A stretch of DNA of 64,000 nt from Atherix ibis. Its lineage: Eukaryota > Arthropoda > Insecta > Diptera > Athericidae. Position 1 is the stretch's first letter. Each line of letters opens with the position of its first letter. Position numbers and translations under genes: made by a program. The notes below the pieces were generated by a model. The model did no database searches. It was not told the DNA's origin and saw only the letters and a list, made by a program, of their open reading frames with translations. Location: NCBI GenBank assembly GCA_958298945.1, contig OY282605.1, forward strand, positions 31,970,811-32,034,810. The letters run 5' to 3'. This document shows positions 47,267 to 58,480 of this stretch, piece by piece.

Positions 47267-48116
47267 GTTGGTCAAGTTGTTTGTTATGTTATGTTAGTTG
47301 GCAATATAGTGAATATTTTATAGGTGTAGGATGGGGATAAGGAAGATAGGAGTCTGGCGCGATATACCAAAACAAGATGAGGATATTCATAATTCCTTTC
47401 GCATAAGTGGTTTATAAAAAAAAATATTTCATGATTGTTCTCAAATAACCCCGAAATACTACCCTGGCATGCTTGCTGCTAGTATAACTGGTTTAGGATA
47501 GAGGGGTTGGGGGGTAAGAAAGGTAGTTTCAAAAGCAAGAAAACACAAAAAAAAATCAGCAAAAAAATATAAGAAATTTTATGGTAAATATAAAAAATTT
47601 AAAAAAAAATTAAATATAATTATAAAAATATAAATCCAAGCAACCTGAAAAAAACTAGAGAAGCGGACCGATGACTAAATGGGTAGTGACCTAAATGGAA
47701 GGTCTCTGCCTGGGTATACCCCAAAGATCCCATGGCACTCTTTGGTCAATTGCTTAAAGTGCAATTTTTATCAGCGATAATAATCTCACGCAATGCATAC
47801 CTTAATTCAAGGAAAATAGCATAACCGCAAGACTAGAAATTTAAGGACAGGAAGAACCTTAAATAAAAATAGATTTATTCGCATTTATTTTTTGTGTAGA
47901 AACAATATTAATAATAATAATTATTTATAATAATAATAATAATCTCGGCAAATCATATTTAATTAATTGAAGTAAAATCATGCATTTTCTTATTTAATGT
48001 AAGTCATCTTTTCTGTGTAAATAACGTGTGATTTTTTATGTGTTTGGCTTCAAAGTTTTCAAGAAAATACAAAAAAATTGCAAAATTTTATAAAATTTCT
48101 ATTTGGTTCAACAAAT
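47267..48116. other. Intergenic DNA between two mariner D copies
   Basis: No coding domain is recognised. A short AAT/ATA microsatellite lies at about 47905-47943. The section 47650-47830 is richer in GC but unassigned. The right end (about 48040-48116) may be the remaining 3' UTR of the DD41D relic that mariner D2 interrupts. Confidence 0.45.
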
Positions 48117-48118
48117 TA

Positions 48119-49045
48119 CGAGGGTCATTCAATAAGTACTTAGCCTACAAAAGAAAAACGAAAATTTTGGAAAGGAGGCAATTTATTTTTCCACATAATC
48201 TCCTTCAAGTTCGATACACTTGGCCCAGCGATGCTCTAACTTTTTTAACCCGTCCAAAAAATACATTTTCTCGAGGGAAGCAAAATAGGCCTCCGTGGCG
48301 ACGATAACCTCCACATTCGACCCAAAACTATTCCCGGCGAGTAATTTTTTCAGGTTTGGAAACAAAAAGTAGTCACAGGGGGCCAAATCTGGAGAGTACG
48401 GTGGATGGAGCAATTCGTAGCGCAATTCAACCAATTTGGCCATGGCGACGGCGGAGGTGTGAGCCGGCGCGTTGTCGTGGTGGAACAGCACTTTTTTCTT
48501 CGGTTGCACTTGTTTTCCGGTGTGAGCAAACGCGGCACCCATCGCGCTGACAGCTTTCTCATGCCCAGTTCTTCGTGTAGAATATGATGCACCGTTCCTA
48601 CTGCGATTCCCACAGTCTCAGCTATCTCGTGAACCTTCAATCGACGGTCTGCCAACACGAGATCGTGGACTTTTTTAACGTTTTCCTCCGTAGCAAAAAC
48701 CGACGTGCGGCCACGAACAAACTCGTTGAACCAATTCTTGACGGTCGCCATCGAAGGAGAAGAGTCACCATACACAGCATCTAAGCGATCTTTGATTTCG
48801 CTGCGCGTTTTCCCTTCCAAAAACAAGAATCTAATCACCGAAAGATATTGTTCTTTTTCCATTTTTGTGCAACCGACCGACACGCTCGCTTTCAAAGACT
48901 CTCAAAACAAAACTATGTTAATGAAGGGAATCGACTGAAACTTTGACAGTAGGCTATTAAAAGAATGTACTGCACGATGGTAAATTTTTTTTGTGACAGC
49001 AGTTTCATCGGGTGGTGAGGTTAAGTACTTGTTGAATGACCCTCG
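48119..49045 (-). mobile_element. Mariner family D, copy D2 (internally deleted)
   Basis: This is a 927-bp element with TA at 48117-48118 and 49046-49047. The ends CGAGGGTCATTCAATAAGTA and TACTTGTTGAATGACCCTCG match those of D1. The minus-strand transposase has an intact N-terminal part (EKEQYLSVIRFLFLEGKTRS, KNWFNEFVRGRTS, EIAETVGIAVGTVHHILHEE). A deletion joins the 'PENKCNR' region to the 'KKKVLF' region and removes D1. HHDNAPAHTSAVAMAK (D2), LAPCDYFLFP (D3) and CIELEGDYVEK at the C-terminus remain. It lies 850 bp from D1 in the opposite orientation, just after the stop of a DD41D relic. Confidence 0.94.
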
Positions 49046-49058
49046 TAATGCTTGGCGT

Positions 49059-49870
49059 TTACTTTTTAATGATTATTTCATGTAAATATTGGCCACGACT
49101 ACGTTTTAATTAATCCACGCCAGAGGTCTAATTTTGAACCACTTTTTCAAATATCTCGGTTGGTATTTCGCTAATAACACGTGTAATGTTGTCTTCCAAT
49201 ACTATAAGTGAAGCTGTTTTATTGGCATACATGTGTCATATAGCCGTAGAAGCATCTAATTACATGATATAGGCAATAGGTTCGAAACATGAGATAAATT
49301 GCTTACCGAACTCATCTTTCAATATGTCCGTTATTTCATATGCTGTGTGGCATATGGCACCGTCTGGTTTAAACCACATGTCGACCAGATACAGTTTTTG
49401 GGGTAAAAAAAAAATTCGAAACCATGAAGGGTACCGTTGTGATCGGCGTCATCTTTTAAAAAATACGGTCCGATGATTCCACCAAACAGTGCATTTTTCT
49501 GTTGTTGTTCATCAGATCACATGCGACAATTGTGCTTATTCACATACCCATTCAACCAGAAATGACCTTCGTCGTTAAACAGAATTTTTTGGTAAAAAAA
49601 CAGATTTTCTTCAAGTTGTCCAAAGGCCCAAATACCGAAAATTTGTTGCTTTGGCAGATTGTTCGCCTTGATGCTTTGGCAGATCAAGATCCTTACGTAA
49701 AATTTTCCACATAGTCGAGTAACACAATCCCAATTGCTGTGAACGGCGAAGGATGCACGCACACGGGTTGGTGATTTGATGTCCAATAGCGTCAAATTGC
49801 TACGAAATTATGTCACTATGGCTTGAATTTCTTGCTCAGTAAGTCAATTATGACGATTATAAAGATTTTT
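49059..49870 (-). pseudogene. DD41D-type transposase relic carrying mariner D2 at its 3' end
   Basis: Minus-strand order: SPTRVRASFAVHSNWDCVT, LCGKFYV (helix-turn-helix end), FGQLEEN, FNDEGHFWLNGYVNKHNCRM (first catalytic D) and GGIIGPYFLKDDADHN. A decayed TCGLNQTVPYAT-type D2 region follows, then MYANKTASLIVLEDNI, EIPTEIFEKVVQN and SRGQYLHEIIIKK with a stop at 49059-49061. The C-terminal order is well preserved, but several stops and frameshifts are present. Mariner D2 begins 14 bases below the stop, so it inserted in the element's 3' UTR. Confidence 0.78.
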
Positions 49871-51174
49871 CACAGAGCACGAATTTTGCTAATAAAATTC
49901 AATAATTTGTAAGTCTTTCCATAATAAAATGGGAATGCTATTTGAGCACTATTGACTTTGACATATGTCACGTGTCACACGTGATCTGTCAATAATTAAA
50001 ATGTAAAAAAAACCAAACAGCAAAAAAATCATCCGATATATTATAGATAAATTAACTAAAAAAAATATTGAAAATCACTGCTTTTTCGTGACGAAAAAAA
50101 TATTAAAAATTATTGCTTTAAATTGTAGCGAGAAAATAAATAATCAAAAATATCGGGCAGGGCATATTTTTTTGAGAATTGTATGATTTTTGACTAAAAT
50201 ATTTGAAGATATTCATTTTGAAAATATTTTACTGATTTCAAATTGATTTAAATAAAAGAGGAACTTTTTATGGTAAACTATTTAATATCTTATATTAAAT
50301 TACACCGTATTTAGATACAATACTCAGGTAATACCATAGAGCTTTTCACCTTTTATCTAAAACTAGATCAGAATGGTGAGACGGAATTTTTTTTTAGGTT
50401 AATGTGTCACTCATCCTATTTGGTGAACAAACCTATTTGGCGATCAGGCAAATTTCTTTCGACCAGGAATTATTTATTTAAATTTCAATGCAGTTATTTA
50501 GGTGATTTAAAATTTATTTGTTTTTAAAAAATTTTCTTGGCAATAAAAATAAATTTAAAAGGAAAAAGAATAAAATTTAGAATAAAAAAATTGCAAATGA
50601 AAATTTTTGAAAATCAAATTATTGCTCAAATTGAATTCCTTTTAATTCAATTTAATTTTATCATATTTAATTTGATTGAATGGGTAAATATTTAATTTTG
50701 ACAAAGATAAATTGAAGTTATAGAATAATATATTATCTAGAAAATAGTCCTCTATAGATAAATATTGAAAGTATAGAAAATGAAAATTTGAACATAGAAC
50801 TGTGCGGATTATGGTAGAGTATATTATGTACTTTTAAAAGCCTTATCGATTCAAAAACCGACAAGAAAATGATTTTATTTGCAATGTTAAGCTGGATGGC
50901 TAAGCTGTCAAATGGAAAACTTTCCAGTTAGTAATACTTCTAACACTACCCTCCCACTGATTAAGGTGAAATGTTCTTCGGAAACATTAAATACTGAATT
51001 CCTGGCCTGCAGGGTGAACTCCGGAATGTAGTTGTTATAATGGATTGTGGGAAGGAATTTAGTTTGTTAAAGCGGATGGATAAGACTGAATTTCCGAAGA
51101 AAGACAAGAACATAGATTTGTACAATATTAGATTTTGGGAGGGAAAATATGAGTATTCGTAATGTACACTGTTC
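49871..51174. other. AT-rich DNA, nothing firmly identified
   Basis: No transposon end is recognised. The segment 50935-51075 is richer in GC; on the minus strand it reads YIPEFTLQARNSVFNVSEEH before a stop, which is coding-like but unassigned. Confidence 0.4.
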
Positions 51175-51420
51175 TTATTGGACTGTAATATTATTTTTTT
51201 TTGCCTTTTCCCCATTTTCTTCGTCATCGTCGTCGTCATCGTCGTCATCGTTGTCGTTTTTCTGTGATAGTACACATCAATCCATGTACATAATTTTCAG
51301 GTCCGCAGGCATTTGTTACCCTACTTTTCTTTGGGTTTCTGCATATACGAAAATTTCTATATTTCTTTTTTTTTGGTTGCCGATAATCGTTACAAGAATA
51401 GTTTCCGCATCGGAAACAAC
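51175..51420 (-). CDS. Candidate two-exon acidic ORF (3' end of a gene?)
   Basis: On the minus strand a frame reads VVVSDAETILVTIIGNQKKR and IEIFVYAETQRK down to 51325, followed by a donor-like AAA|GTAGGG. After 63 bases, an acceptor CTATCACAG (51262-51264) opens a 29-codon exon (51261-51175) with nine consecutive Asp codons, then EENGEKAKKNNITVQ and a stop. Both sides are phase 0. The Asp run is the CATCGTCG-type trinucleotide repeat at 51218-51258. The splice signals are weak and no family is recognised, so this is a hypothesis. Repeat-driven chance coding is quite possible. Confidence 0.25.
51218..51258. repeat. TCG/TCA trinucleotide repeat
   Basis: About 13 near-perfect trinucleotides, TCG or TCA (plus strand). 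The minus strand encodes an Asp run. Confidence 0.85.
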
Positions 51421-51869
51421 CACTAAGATATTACCATGTTATTTTTCTACCTCCTAGGATATTACAATTCTTTGCTAATCCTGCAATTTCACTTCTGTGA
51501 TAACAACTTTTACTTTTCTTATTATTTCTTCAATACTACTTGTACTAGTTTCTTCAAATAAATTTTTGGTATCTTTAAGAGTTTTGCTTGAATTTTTTAT
51601 TTGAATTTTAATAAAAGAAAGAAAATTGATAAAATCTTAAAATTTTTTGTACGGAAATTTTGTGTTTGAGTTTTTTAAATTTTGTATTTATATGTTATTC
51701 ACTAAAAATATTTATTCATTTAGTAGTTTGGAAAGTAAATTTTTATTTAAATATTTTACAAAAACGTTACAGTTATTATAAATAAATATTTAAAAAAACT
51801 TCCTGCAGTGCTCGGTCCTTTTGATGTAATTGCAGATGATTTTTTCGCGAATTTCGTGCTGTAATTCGG

Positions 51870-52037
51870 CAATTACTTATTGTGTTTTAATTTTTAAGTG
51901 CTATAAAATTTCAAAATTATTTGCAAAACAACATAGTTTAATAAGAATAAAAACAACGACATCAATTCGCACGATTTTAGAGCCTAACTGCTATCACAAA
52001 ATCTCGAAATTACGCATCTTAGGAGCGTTTTGCCCAA
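51870..52037 (-). pseudogene. DD41D-type relic, C-terminal side (below mariner A9)
   Basis: Minus-strand reading directly beyond mariner A9 gives TLLRCVISRFCDSS, then KSCELMSLFLFLLNYV. This parallels the family pattern 'FGxRVISRNGDVNWPPRSCDLTPLDYFLWGYV' that contains the last catalytic D. With the block at 52959-53110 it forms one relic split by A9. It is heavily decayed. Confidence 0.5.
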
Positions 52038-52039
52038 TA

Positions 52040-52956
52040 CGAGGTTTGTTCAAAAAGTATCGCGAAATTTGTGTTTTTTTTTCAAAAATTATTTTGTTAT
52101 TCATGAATATCTATTTTGTCCTCTTCAAAGTAATCCCCACCAGATATTATACACTTCTGCCAATATTTTTTCCAATCCTCGAAGCACTTCAAAAAATCAT
52201 TTTTTGTAATCTTGTTCAGCTTCTCCTTCGATGCCGTCTTTATCTCGTCAATCGTAGCGTAGCGTCGTCCTTTCATGGGGTTCTTCAGTTTCGGGAACAA
52301 GAAAAAGTCACAGGAGGCCAGATTTGGGGAATACGGTGCCTGCGACATTATAAGTGTGTTGTTTTTGGCCAAAAATTCGCGCACAAGCAACGATGCGTGA
52401 GCAGGGACGTTATCATGGTGAAAAAGCCAATTTTTGTTCTTCCACAAATCCGGGCGTTTCTGGCGGATTGCTTCGCGCAACTGGCGCATAACTTGCAGGT
52501 AATATTCCTTATTGATCGTTCTATCTTGTGGCAAGAACTCATGATGCGCCAAGCCCTTGCAATCGAAGAAAACTGTCGTTCACACGTCCCGGTACGCTTT
52601 TTGTTGTTCACATTTTCTCGGCCCTCTGAGAACATTTTGTACCACCGATAAACGTTGTTTCGGTCCAAGGTAGCCACACTGAACATTCGAAATGCGTCCG
52701 CGCAATTAATTTTTTTTCACACAAAATTTGATACAGAATTTTTGATCCATTTTTTGGAATGGGCAAAAATCGAAGACGAACCAAATTACGTGCAAGCAAA
52801 GTAGCTGTGAAAAATAAACTGAACATTCAAAAAGGCCGAACTTGTCGGCATAAGTGAGAGACATGAGTATCAACATAACCCCATAAAAAAGTCAAAAATC
52901 GGATATACGTTACCTGCGGATATTCAAAATTCGTGATACTTTTTGAACAGACCTCT
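52040..52956 (-). mobile_element. Mariner family A, copy A9, nested in a DD41D relic
   Basis: This is a 917-bp copy with TA at 52038-52039 and 52957-52958. The left repeat is CGAGGTTTGTTCAAAAAGTA; the right reads TTTTTGAACAGACCTCT. The minus-strand transposase has RNNVYRWYKMFSEGRENVNN, then a deletion that removes the DNA-binding linker and the first catalytic block. It continues with CKGLAHHEFLPQ, FHHDNVPAHASLLVREFLAK (D2), YSPNLASCDFFLFPKLK (D3) and GGDYFEEDKIDIHE. The C-terminal 150 codons are open in one frame, the best-preserved C-terminus in the family. It uses a different deletion from A1, A2 and A8. Confidence 0.92.
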
Positions 52957-52958
52957 TA

Positions 52959-53110
52959 TAGCCAAAATTTGTCATGTTGTGTAGCTTGTGGTCATATTGG
53001 TAGTCTTGTTGAAACTACATAAAATTCGCATTAATCACTTCAACCTCAGGTCAAAAAAAAGTTGGTTATCATATAATCATAGCACTTATAATTTAGAAGA
53101 AATACGAACC
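52959..53110 (-). pseudogene. DD41D-type relic, central part (above mariner A9)
   Basis: The minus strand reads NANFMWFQQDYQYDHKLHN, a degraded form of 'DMWFQQDGATCHTAR', which contains the second catalytic D. Stops follow and precede it. It joins the 51870-52037 fragment across A9. Confidence 0.58.
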
Positions 53111-54023
53111 GCAAACAACTTCAGACTAAGATGCACACCAGACAGTTACTTTTTAAAGATACAATAGCGTCTGGCTTCTGCACAGTCACTTGTAAGTTTT
53201 TATTTATTGACTAAACTAGAAAGTAAGAAATAAGTCCTATTTTTGAAGAAAATTATCTTGGCTACGACAAAATTACCCGCTTATATAAGTTTATACAATT
53301 TTAACGCATGGTTTGTTTATTAAATGATCTACGTATATAATATAAAATGGCAAACTTTAAATAAATTCTATCTTTTATGACATATTTGATTGATAACTGC
53401 GAAATGACAGGTTTGGAAAAATATTTTATATACTTAATTTTTATATTATATTCCATGCCTTATTTATATTTTGTATTTAAAAATGTCTTCTCTCATAAAA
53501 TATTATAAATATTCATATCTTAAATAAATGAAATTTAGTTTAAATATAAACTCCTATCAATAAAATTATTTTTCAAATGGAATTTAATGCAAATATTATA
53601 TAATTTTCGAAAACGAGGACATACCACAAATTGAAATCTTATTTATTCTATGACATATTCGATCAAGTTGGAGACTTCTGCCTATGACATGAGATTCAAA
53701 TTAACACCAAATTTTGATATTTGGTAAAACTTTGAAAATATTTCAATTAGAATAGTTTCTCACGTACATATTAATGTCGTTGGTATCCTGATAATATTTT
53801 CAATTTTAAGAGTAGCATATGGTCGACTAATGAAGCTTATTTTCCCAAATTCACACCGAATCATGTACGTTTAATATGAATTTAACTCATATAAATTAAT
53901 GTAATAAAAACAAATTATATATTTATACTGTAATTATCAACATCAAAAAAAATAAAACAAATCTTTGGAGATGAAAATGATAATATTTTCAATAGAAAAA
54001 TTGTTCTTATTTAGGAAAAACTA
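53111..54023. other. AT-rich DNA, nothing identified
   Basis: No feature could be supported in this AT-rich 0.9 kb. Confidence 0.5.
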
Positions 54024-54149
54024 ACAGTTCGGCTGAAAAGTTTAGAACGTAACACAGTAGAACTATTTTTTTTGTTGCAAAATTCATTTTTATTATTCAA
54101 CATAGTTGCCTTCGAGGGCGATACAGCGATTATAGCGATCTTCCAACTT

Positions 54150-55679
54150 TTCGATACCATTTTTATAGTACTCTTTCGGTTTTGCCTCAAAATAGGCCTA
54201 AGTTTCGGCAATCACTTCATCATCGGTCTTAAATTTCTTGCCAGCGAGCATTCTCTTGAGGTCTGCAAACAGGAAAAAGTCGCTGGGGGGCAGATCTGGA
54301 GAATACGGTGGATGGGGAAGCAATTCGTAGCCCAATTCATTGAGTTTGACCATCGTTTTTATAGACTTGTGACACGGTGCATTGTCTTGGTGAAACAACA
54401 CTTTTTTCTTCTTCAAATGAGGCCGTTTCTTAGCGATTTCTTTCTTCAAACGATCCAATAACGCTATATAATAGTCGCTGTTGATCGTCTGTCCCTTCTG
54501 GAGATAGTCAAGGAATATTATACCATGCGCATCCCAAAATACAGACGCCATCACCTTGCCAGCCGACTGTTGCGTCTTTCCACGCTTTGGATTCGGTTCG
54601 TCGCTCGCTCTCCACTCTGCCGACTGCCGATTGGACTCTGGAGTGTAGTGACGGAGCCAGGTTTCATCCATTGTCACATATCGATGCAAAAATTCAGGTT
54701 TATTGCGCTTGAACAGCTCCAAACACAGCTCAGAATCATCAACACGTTGTTGTTTTTGGTCCACAGTGAGCTCACGCGGCACCCACTTTGCACACAGCTT
54801 TCGCATGCCCAAAAATTCATGCACGATATGTCCAACACGCTCTTTCGATATCTTCAGAGTCTCAACTATCTCGCTCAACTTCACTTTACGGTCATTTAAA
54901 ATTATTTTGTGGATTTTTTTGATGTTTTCTGCCGTAACCACCTCTTTTGGGCGTCCACTGCGTTCTGCATCAACTGTGCTCGTACGACCAGTTCGAAATT
55001 GACGAAACCAATATTCCACAGTTGAAATAGCTGGAGCAGAGTCCGGATAATGTTTGTTTGTTTGTTTGTAAGGTCCCTTAGACATGTGCCAGGGGCCACT
55101 TCATAGCGCCACGACCGTGAGGCCATTTGGCGACTTCGTAGTACGTGTGGGAATTTTTCTGAGAGAAACTGGTCTCTGGTTAGTAGTATAGAAAGTTGAG
55201 AATTTTGTTATATTTTGTGGAGCAGATTAGTATGTTGTAGAAGATTAAATAGGGGACTAGGGAATGGAGTTGTTGGATCGAGGAGCTCCATAATGGGAGG
55301 AATCCTGCTCGCAAAGTAGTTCTTGGTTATGTGGCATTCCTGTAGAATATGGTAGACAGTGAAATGGGTGCCACAGGATTGGCAGAAGGGACGGTTGGTG
55401 TTGCCAAAAAGGAAGTTATGGGTAAGAGCAGTATGTCCAATCCGGATTCTGAGGAGCTTTCGCGCCCAGAATTTCGGTATGGATGTTGAATACACTGGTT
55501 TGTTAGTGGTTCTCCAATGAGTCGACAAAAAAGTGTCGCTATTGGTCCAGTCATCGTGTCTGCGGATGGCTAAAGGTGTGGATAATGTTTGTCAAACTAT
55601 GCTTTGGTTTCCACTGTATTTTTTTCATCAAAAAGCAATGCTTTATTACTCGTAATACACGAAATTCGTCTTTATCCAT
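54150..55679 (-). pseudogene. Mariner C transposase, Himar1-like, split by a LINE
   Basis: The protein starts at ATG 55677-55679 (DKDEFRV, KHCFL), is disturbed by a one-base loss in an A-run near 55618-55624 and an in-frame TAG, then is cut by the LINE after 'H'. From about 55046 the frame is open for 280 codons: YPDSAP, STVEYWFRQFRTGRTSTVDA, ERSGRPKEVVTAENIKKIHK, HEFLGMRKLCAKWVPREL and TMDETWLRHYTPES (D1). GKVMASVFWDAHGIIFLDYL, VLFHQDNAPCHKS (D2) and YSPDLPPSDFFLF (D3) follow, with 34 residues between D2 and D3. A TAG at about position 54195-54197 replaces the Glu of 'AETEAYF', and the family C-terminus (NRCIALEGNYVE) follows. Assignment to the irritans subfamily is from recalled similarity to Himar1. 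Confidence 0.93.
55057..55579 (-). mobile_element. 5'-truncated LINE insertion with 12-bp target duplication
   Basis: The duplicated target GGATAATGTTTG lies at 55045-55056 and 55580-55591. The 523-bp insert reads on the minus strand. A LINE C-terminus comes first (TNKPVYSTSIPKFWARKLLR, RIGHTALTHNFLFGNT, CQSCGTHFTVYHILQECHI). After a stop comes a 3' UTR (CGCCAAATGGCCTCACGGTC, TGGCACATGTCTAAGGGACC), and the insert ends in a CAAACAAACAAACAAACA tail at the low-coordinate side. The tail and duplication show target-primed reverse transcription. The same family supplies the insert at 28995-29077 and the relic at 43200-43562. Confidence 0.93.
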
Positions 55680-55756
55680 TTTTTTTTCAATAACAAAATT
55701 TTTGCAAGAGGCGCCATCTAGACGTCAACGTTCTAAGCTTTTCAGCCGAACTGTTA

Positions 55757-57774
55757 CTTTCTACAAAATAATTTTAACTAATTAGTAAAAAAAATATGAT
55801 AATACATGTTCATGAAAGATTCTATAAAAAATTCTATAATTAACTGAATTTTGGAACAATTTTTTTTAATATAATCAATAATAGCCATTTTTCTGTGGAT
55901 GACTTTTATTAGAAAAAATTTTCAATTAAAATTGATTTGTCGAACAAAATCAATTTCCTTTAAAAAAATATCATCAAAAGTTGATTTTTCATTAGAAATT
56001 TTGTACAAGGTTGGTTCTTACAATATTAAAAAATTCTAATCTCAAATTACTCAAAACAATACAAATTGAAGCATTTTCATAAAAAGGAAAAAGTTTCCTT
56101 AAGAATACCCGCGGAAGAAGATGAAATCTGCAGATTAATAATACTGCATTCTTAATATGGCGAAGATTCTGATTGGTAGTAAATATATGAGGCAATGGGA
56201 GTAACCAATACCCTTTTGGACGGGACATTACTGTATTCCCTCACTTTATGCGTAAGAATAACAGTAGCAACACAAAGGCAAGTTGAAGCAGTGGTCAATC
56301 TTGCATTCGATTAGCCAATGGAGCACACCGGACTTTCCCGGTAAACTCTATCCTTATTCAAACTGGTCGAAAGCCCATCTTATACTACCTTTATATATCC
56401 CTCATTAACCCCATATTTAAAAACCTTTGCTCCCCCGAGTATCCCTTTCACATTCTCCTGAATAAAAACCCTTCCACCGCCTATTCAAAAATAAATTCAT
56501 CCTCCATTTCCCTTTTGAAATCTGAATAAGGAAGAGATCCATCCACCCTTTCTTTCGATTTATCAACCTTCCTCCCTCACCCAGTGTAGTAACTGTAGTT
56601 ATGAGCCACGTTGAGATTGTCCACGTCACTGAGGAGGTACAGGAAAGCTAACACTGATCCATATTGTTCCTAGAACTGCTGGATTCACGGGTTCTACTGT
56701 TGATGACCATATAACATCTTTTCATGTTTTCCAGATTATTGACAACATATTTACTGATAGTCTCTCTGCCCTCGAAGAAAGATCCGGTGCTCAATGTGAT
56801 TTGTCGTTGTCATGTTGGAGCATCCATGTGTTTGCAATATCCAACATAATACGAGCAACTCTCTCTGTCTCTCTCTCTCTCTGATCCTTTCAAGGATTCA
56901 CTCATCCGTTTTAGTATTAATCGATAGTCTGACCTCCCACGAGCTTCCACTCGTTCCATATTGCGACCAGTTTTCGATGTCTTACACTGCTCCTCGGCTC
57001 TTCAGAATTGCTTGTTGCCACCGAAAAACTCGTGCTCTTAGTAATAAATGTTTCCAAAAGGCTCATCTTCATTTATGACACAATATAGCTGCCGTACTTA
57101 GGTTGAGACATATACTGCACATCTAGAAGGGACTACCTCACAAGAGTCTCAGATCACTTAGTTTACCAGATTACTCTCAGCAATCCCAGTCTTATAACTT
57201 TTCTGCCATATCTTATATGATCGAAAAGCAAATATCTTAAATCAGAATACAAAAAATATGAATTCAAAAATGCCATTAGTTACGAGTATAAATAACGAAA
57301 ACCGTATATGTTGTTAGATGGTGTAAATTGGTCATTTTAGAATGCAAATATTTACTTTTAATAATCGACCGGTTATATAGAAAGTTTTCTTGTATAATGA
57401 AAAAAGAAACCGTTATAAATTATCACAAAAAAAAATTTGAATTTTCGAATAACTCAGGAATTTTCAAATAAGCTTGAAAGATGATAAATTATCAGGAACT
57501 TTCAAATAAAGATGATATTTGAGAAGAAAATGTCCAATTTTAGTTTTTTTTTCTAACTTAGCACTAGAACGAGATAATTTATTAAAATCTTATTAATGCA
57601 CAAGATAGTTTTGCTCTAATTACGAATCTTTAACTCATCGAAAACTCTCAAGTATCGTAATCAGAAAGTTTCTATGAAAATTTGTACACTTCTTTACTAA
57701 TAGTTTTTGCATTAAAGAAAAATATAATTTTAGATACTTTTTATATAATATTTTGAAAGTTCATGGAAATAACT
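55757..57774. other. Intergenic DNA, GC-richer in 56270-57120, unassigned
   Basis: The middle of this stretch is less AT-rich and contains a CT microsatellite (56866-56882). Plus-strand frames in 56620-57078 show a few coding-like runs (for example FHVFQIIDNIFTDSLSALEE near 56726-56785) with no stable frame and no recognised family. It could be an old retroelement or a decayed gene. Confidence 0.45.
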
Positions 57775-58480
57775 TTCAACAAGGTGTCCCAAAGAAATAT
57801 CACGCAAGATTTGAATTTTGCGCCACTTTTGCGGTAAAGTGTTACCAACATAAAAAAAGACAGCGTGACAGCTGACAGTTCCAGGGTTAATGAAAATGGA
57901 ACGCTACATGAAAATAAAAAAGCGTTTTCATTGGTAAGCAATATTGTAAAAATAATGAAGGCTTGGCAGCTACAGTTCGAAATTCTAATATTGGTTTTAC
58001 TTCATTAAATGTGAAGAGATTAATTAAAAAAGCAGCTCCTGAGGGCATTGCTGAGAGTTCAGAAATAAAAATTCTGTCCTGTAATCATGAATTGGACATT
58101 TCGAGAAGCTTACAAAGTTCAATTGACGCAAGAGCTAAAGCCTAACGACCACGAACAGTGAATGGAGTTCGTTGAATTTTTTGATGAGGCTCATTTTCGT
58201 CTTGCTGGCTTGGTTAATCGACAAAAATATGGCATTTGAGATTTAAAAAATCCACGACTGAATGCTGAAAAACAAACGCATCCATAAAGTGTTACTTTGA
58301 AAATGCAGCTGGTCAGGCAATACCAGTTAATTGTGCTTACTATCTTGACATGATAATCTAGTTTTTTGGGCTCAAATAACAATATATGAATGTGGAAGAC
58401 ATGTGGCTTAAATAAGACGGTGCCAAATGCCATATAGCCCGAGAAACAAAAATTAATCAAAATTACTTCTTACGTAAAGT
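57775..58480 (+). pseudogene. DD41D-type transposase relic, strongly deleted
   Basis: The plus strand starts with a leader (TATCACGCAAGATTTGAATT, TTGCGGTAAAGTGTTACC) shared with the minus-strand copy at 28765-29940. Then come MNWTFREAYKVQLTQELKPND near 58088-58140, a deletion, and FDEAHFRLAGLVNRQKYGI (first catalytic D) at 58178-58230. NVEDMWLK-DGAKCHIARE (second D region) follows near 58390-58445. Stops interrupt every block. An antisense frame at 58191-58460 is a shadow. Confidence 0.72.

Larger units (their letters stand above)
54024..55754 (-). mobile_element. Mariner family C (Himar1-like, irritans type), interrupted by a LINE
   Basis: TA lies on both sides (54022-54023, 55755-55756). 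The inverted repeats are ACAGTTCGGCTGAAAAG (left) and CTTTTCAGCCGAACTGT (right), perfect over 17 bp. Without the 523-bp LINE and the duplicated 12 bp, the element is about 1196 bp. The coding sequence is more GC-rich than the surroundings and less mutated than family A, suggesting a younger insertion. The LINE inside it is younger still. Confidence 0.95.

Noticed and set aside
51830..52651. 273-codon plus-strand open frame
   Set aside because: It is mostly the antisense of mariner A9 plus flank; the same antisense pattern appears over other family A copies.
54525..55002. Plus-strand open frames across mariner C
   Set aside because: They are antisense shadows of the Himar1-like transposase, which reads on the minus strand with all catalytic blocks.
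58191..58460. 89-codon minus-strand open frame
   Set aside because: Antisense of the DD41D relic at 57775-58480 (EAHF and MWL-DGAKCH blocks on the plus strand).
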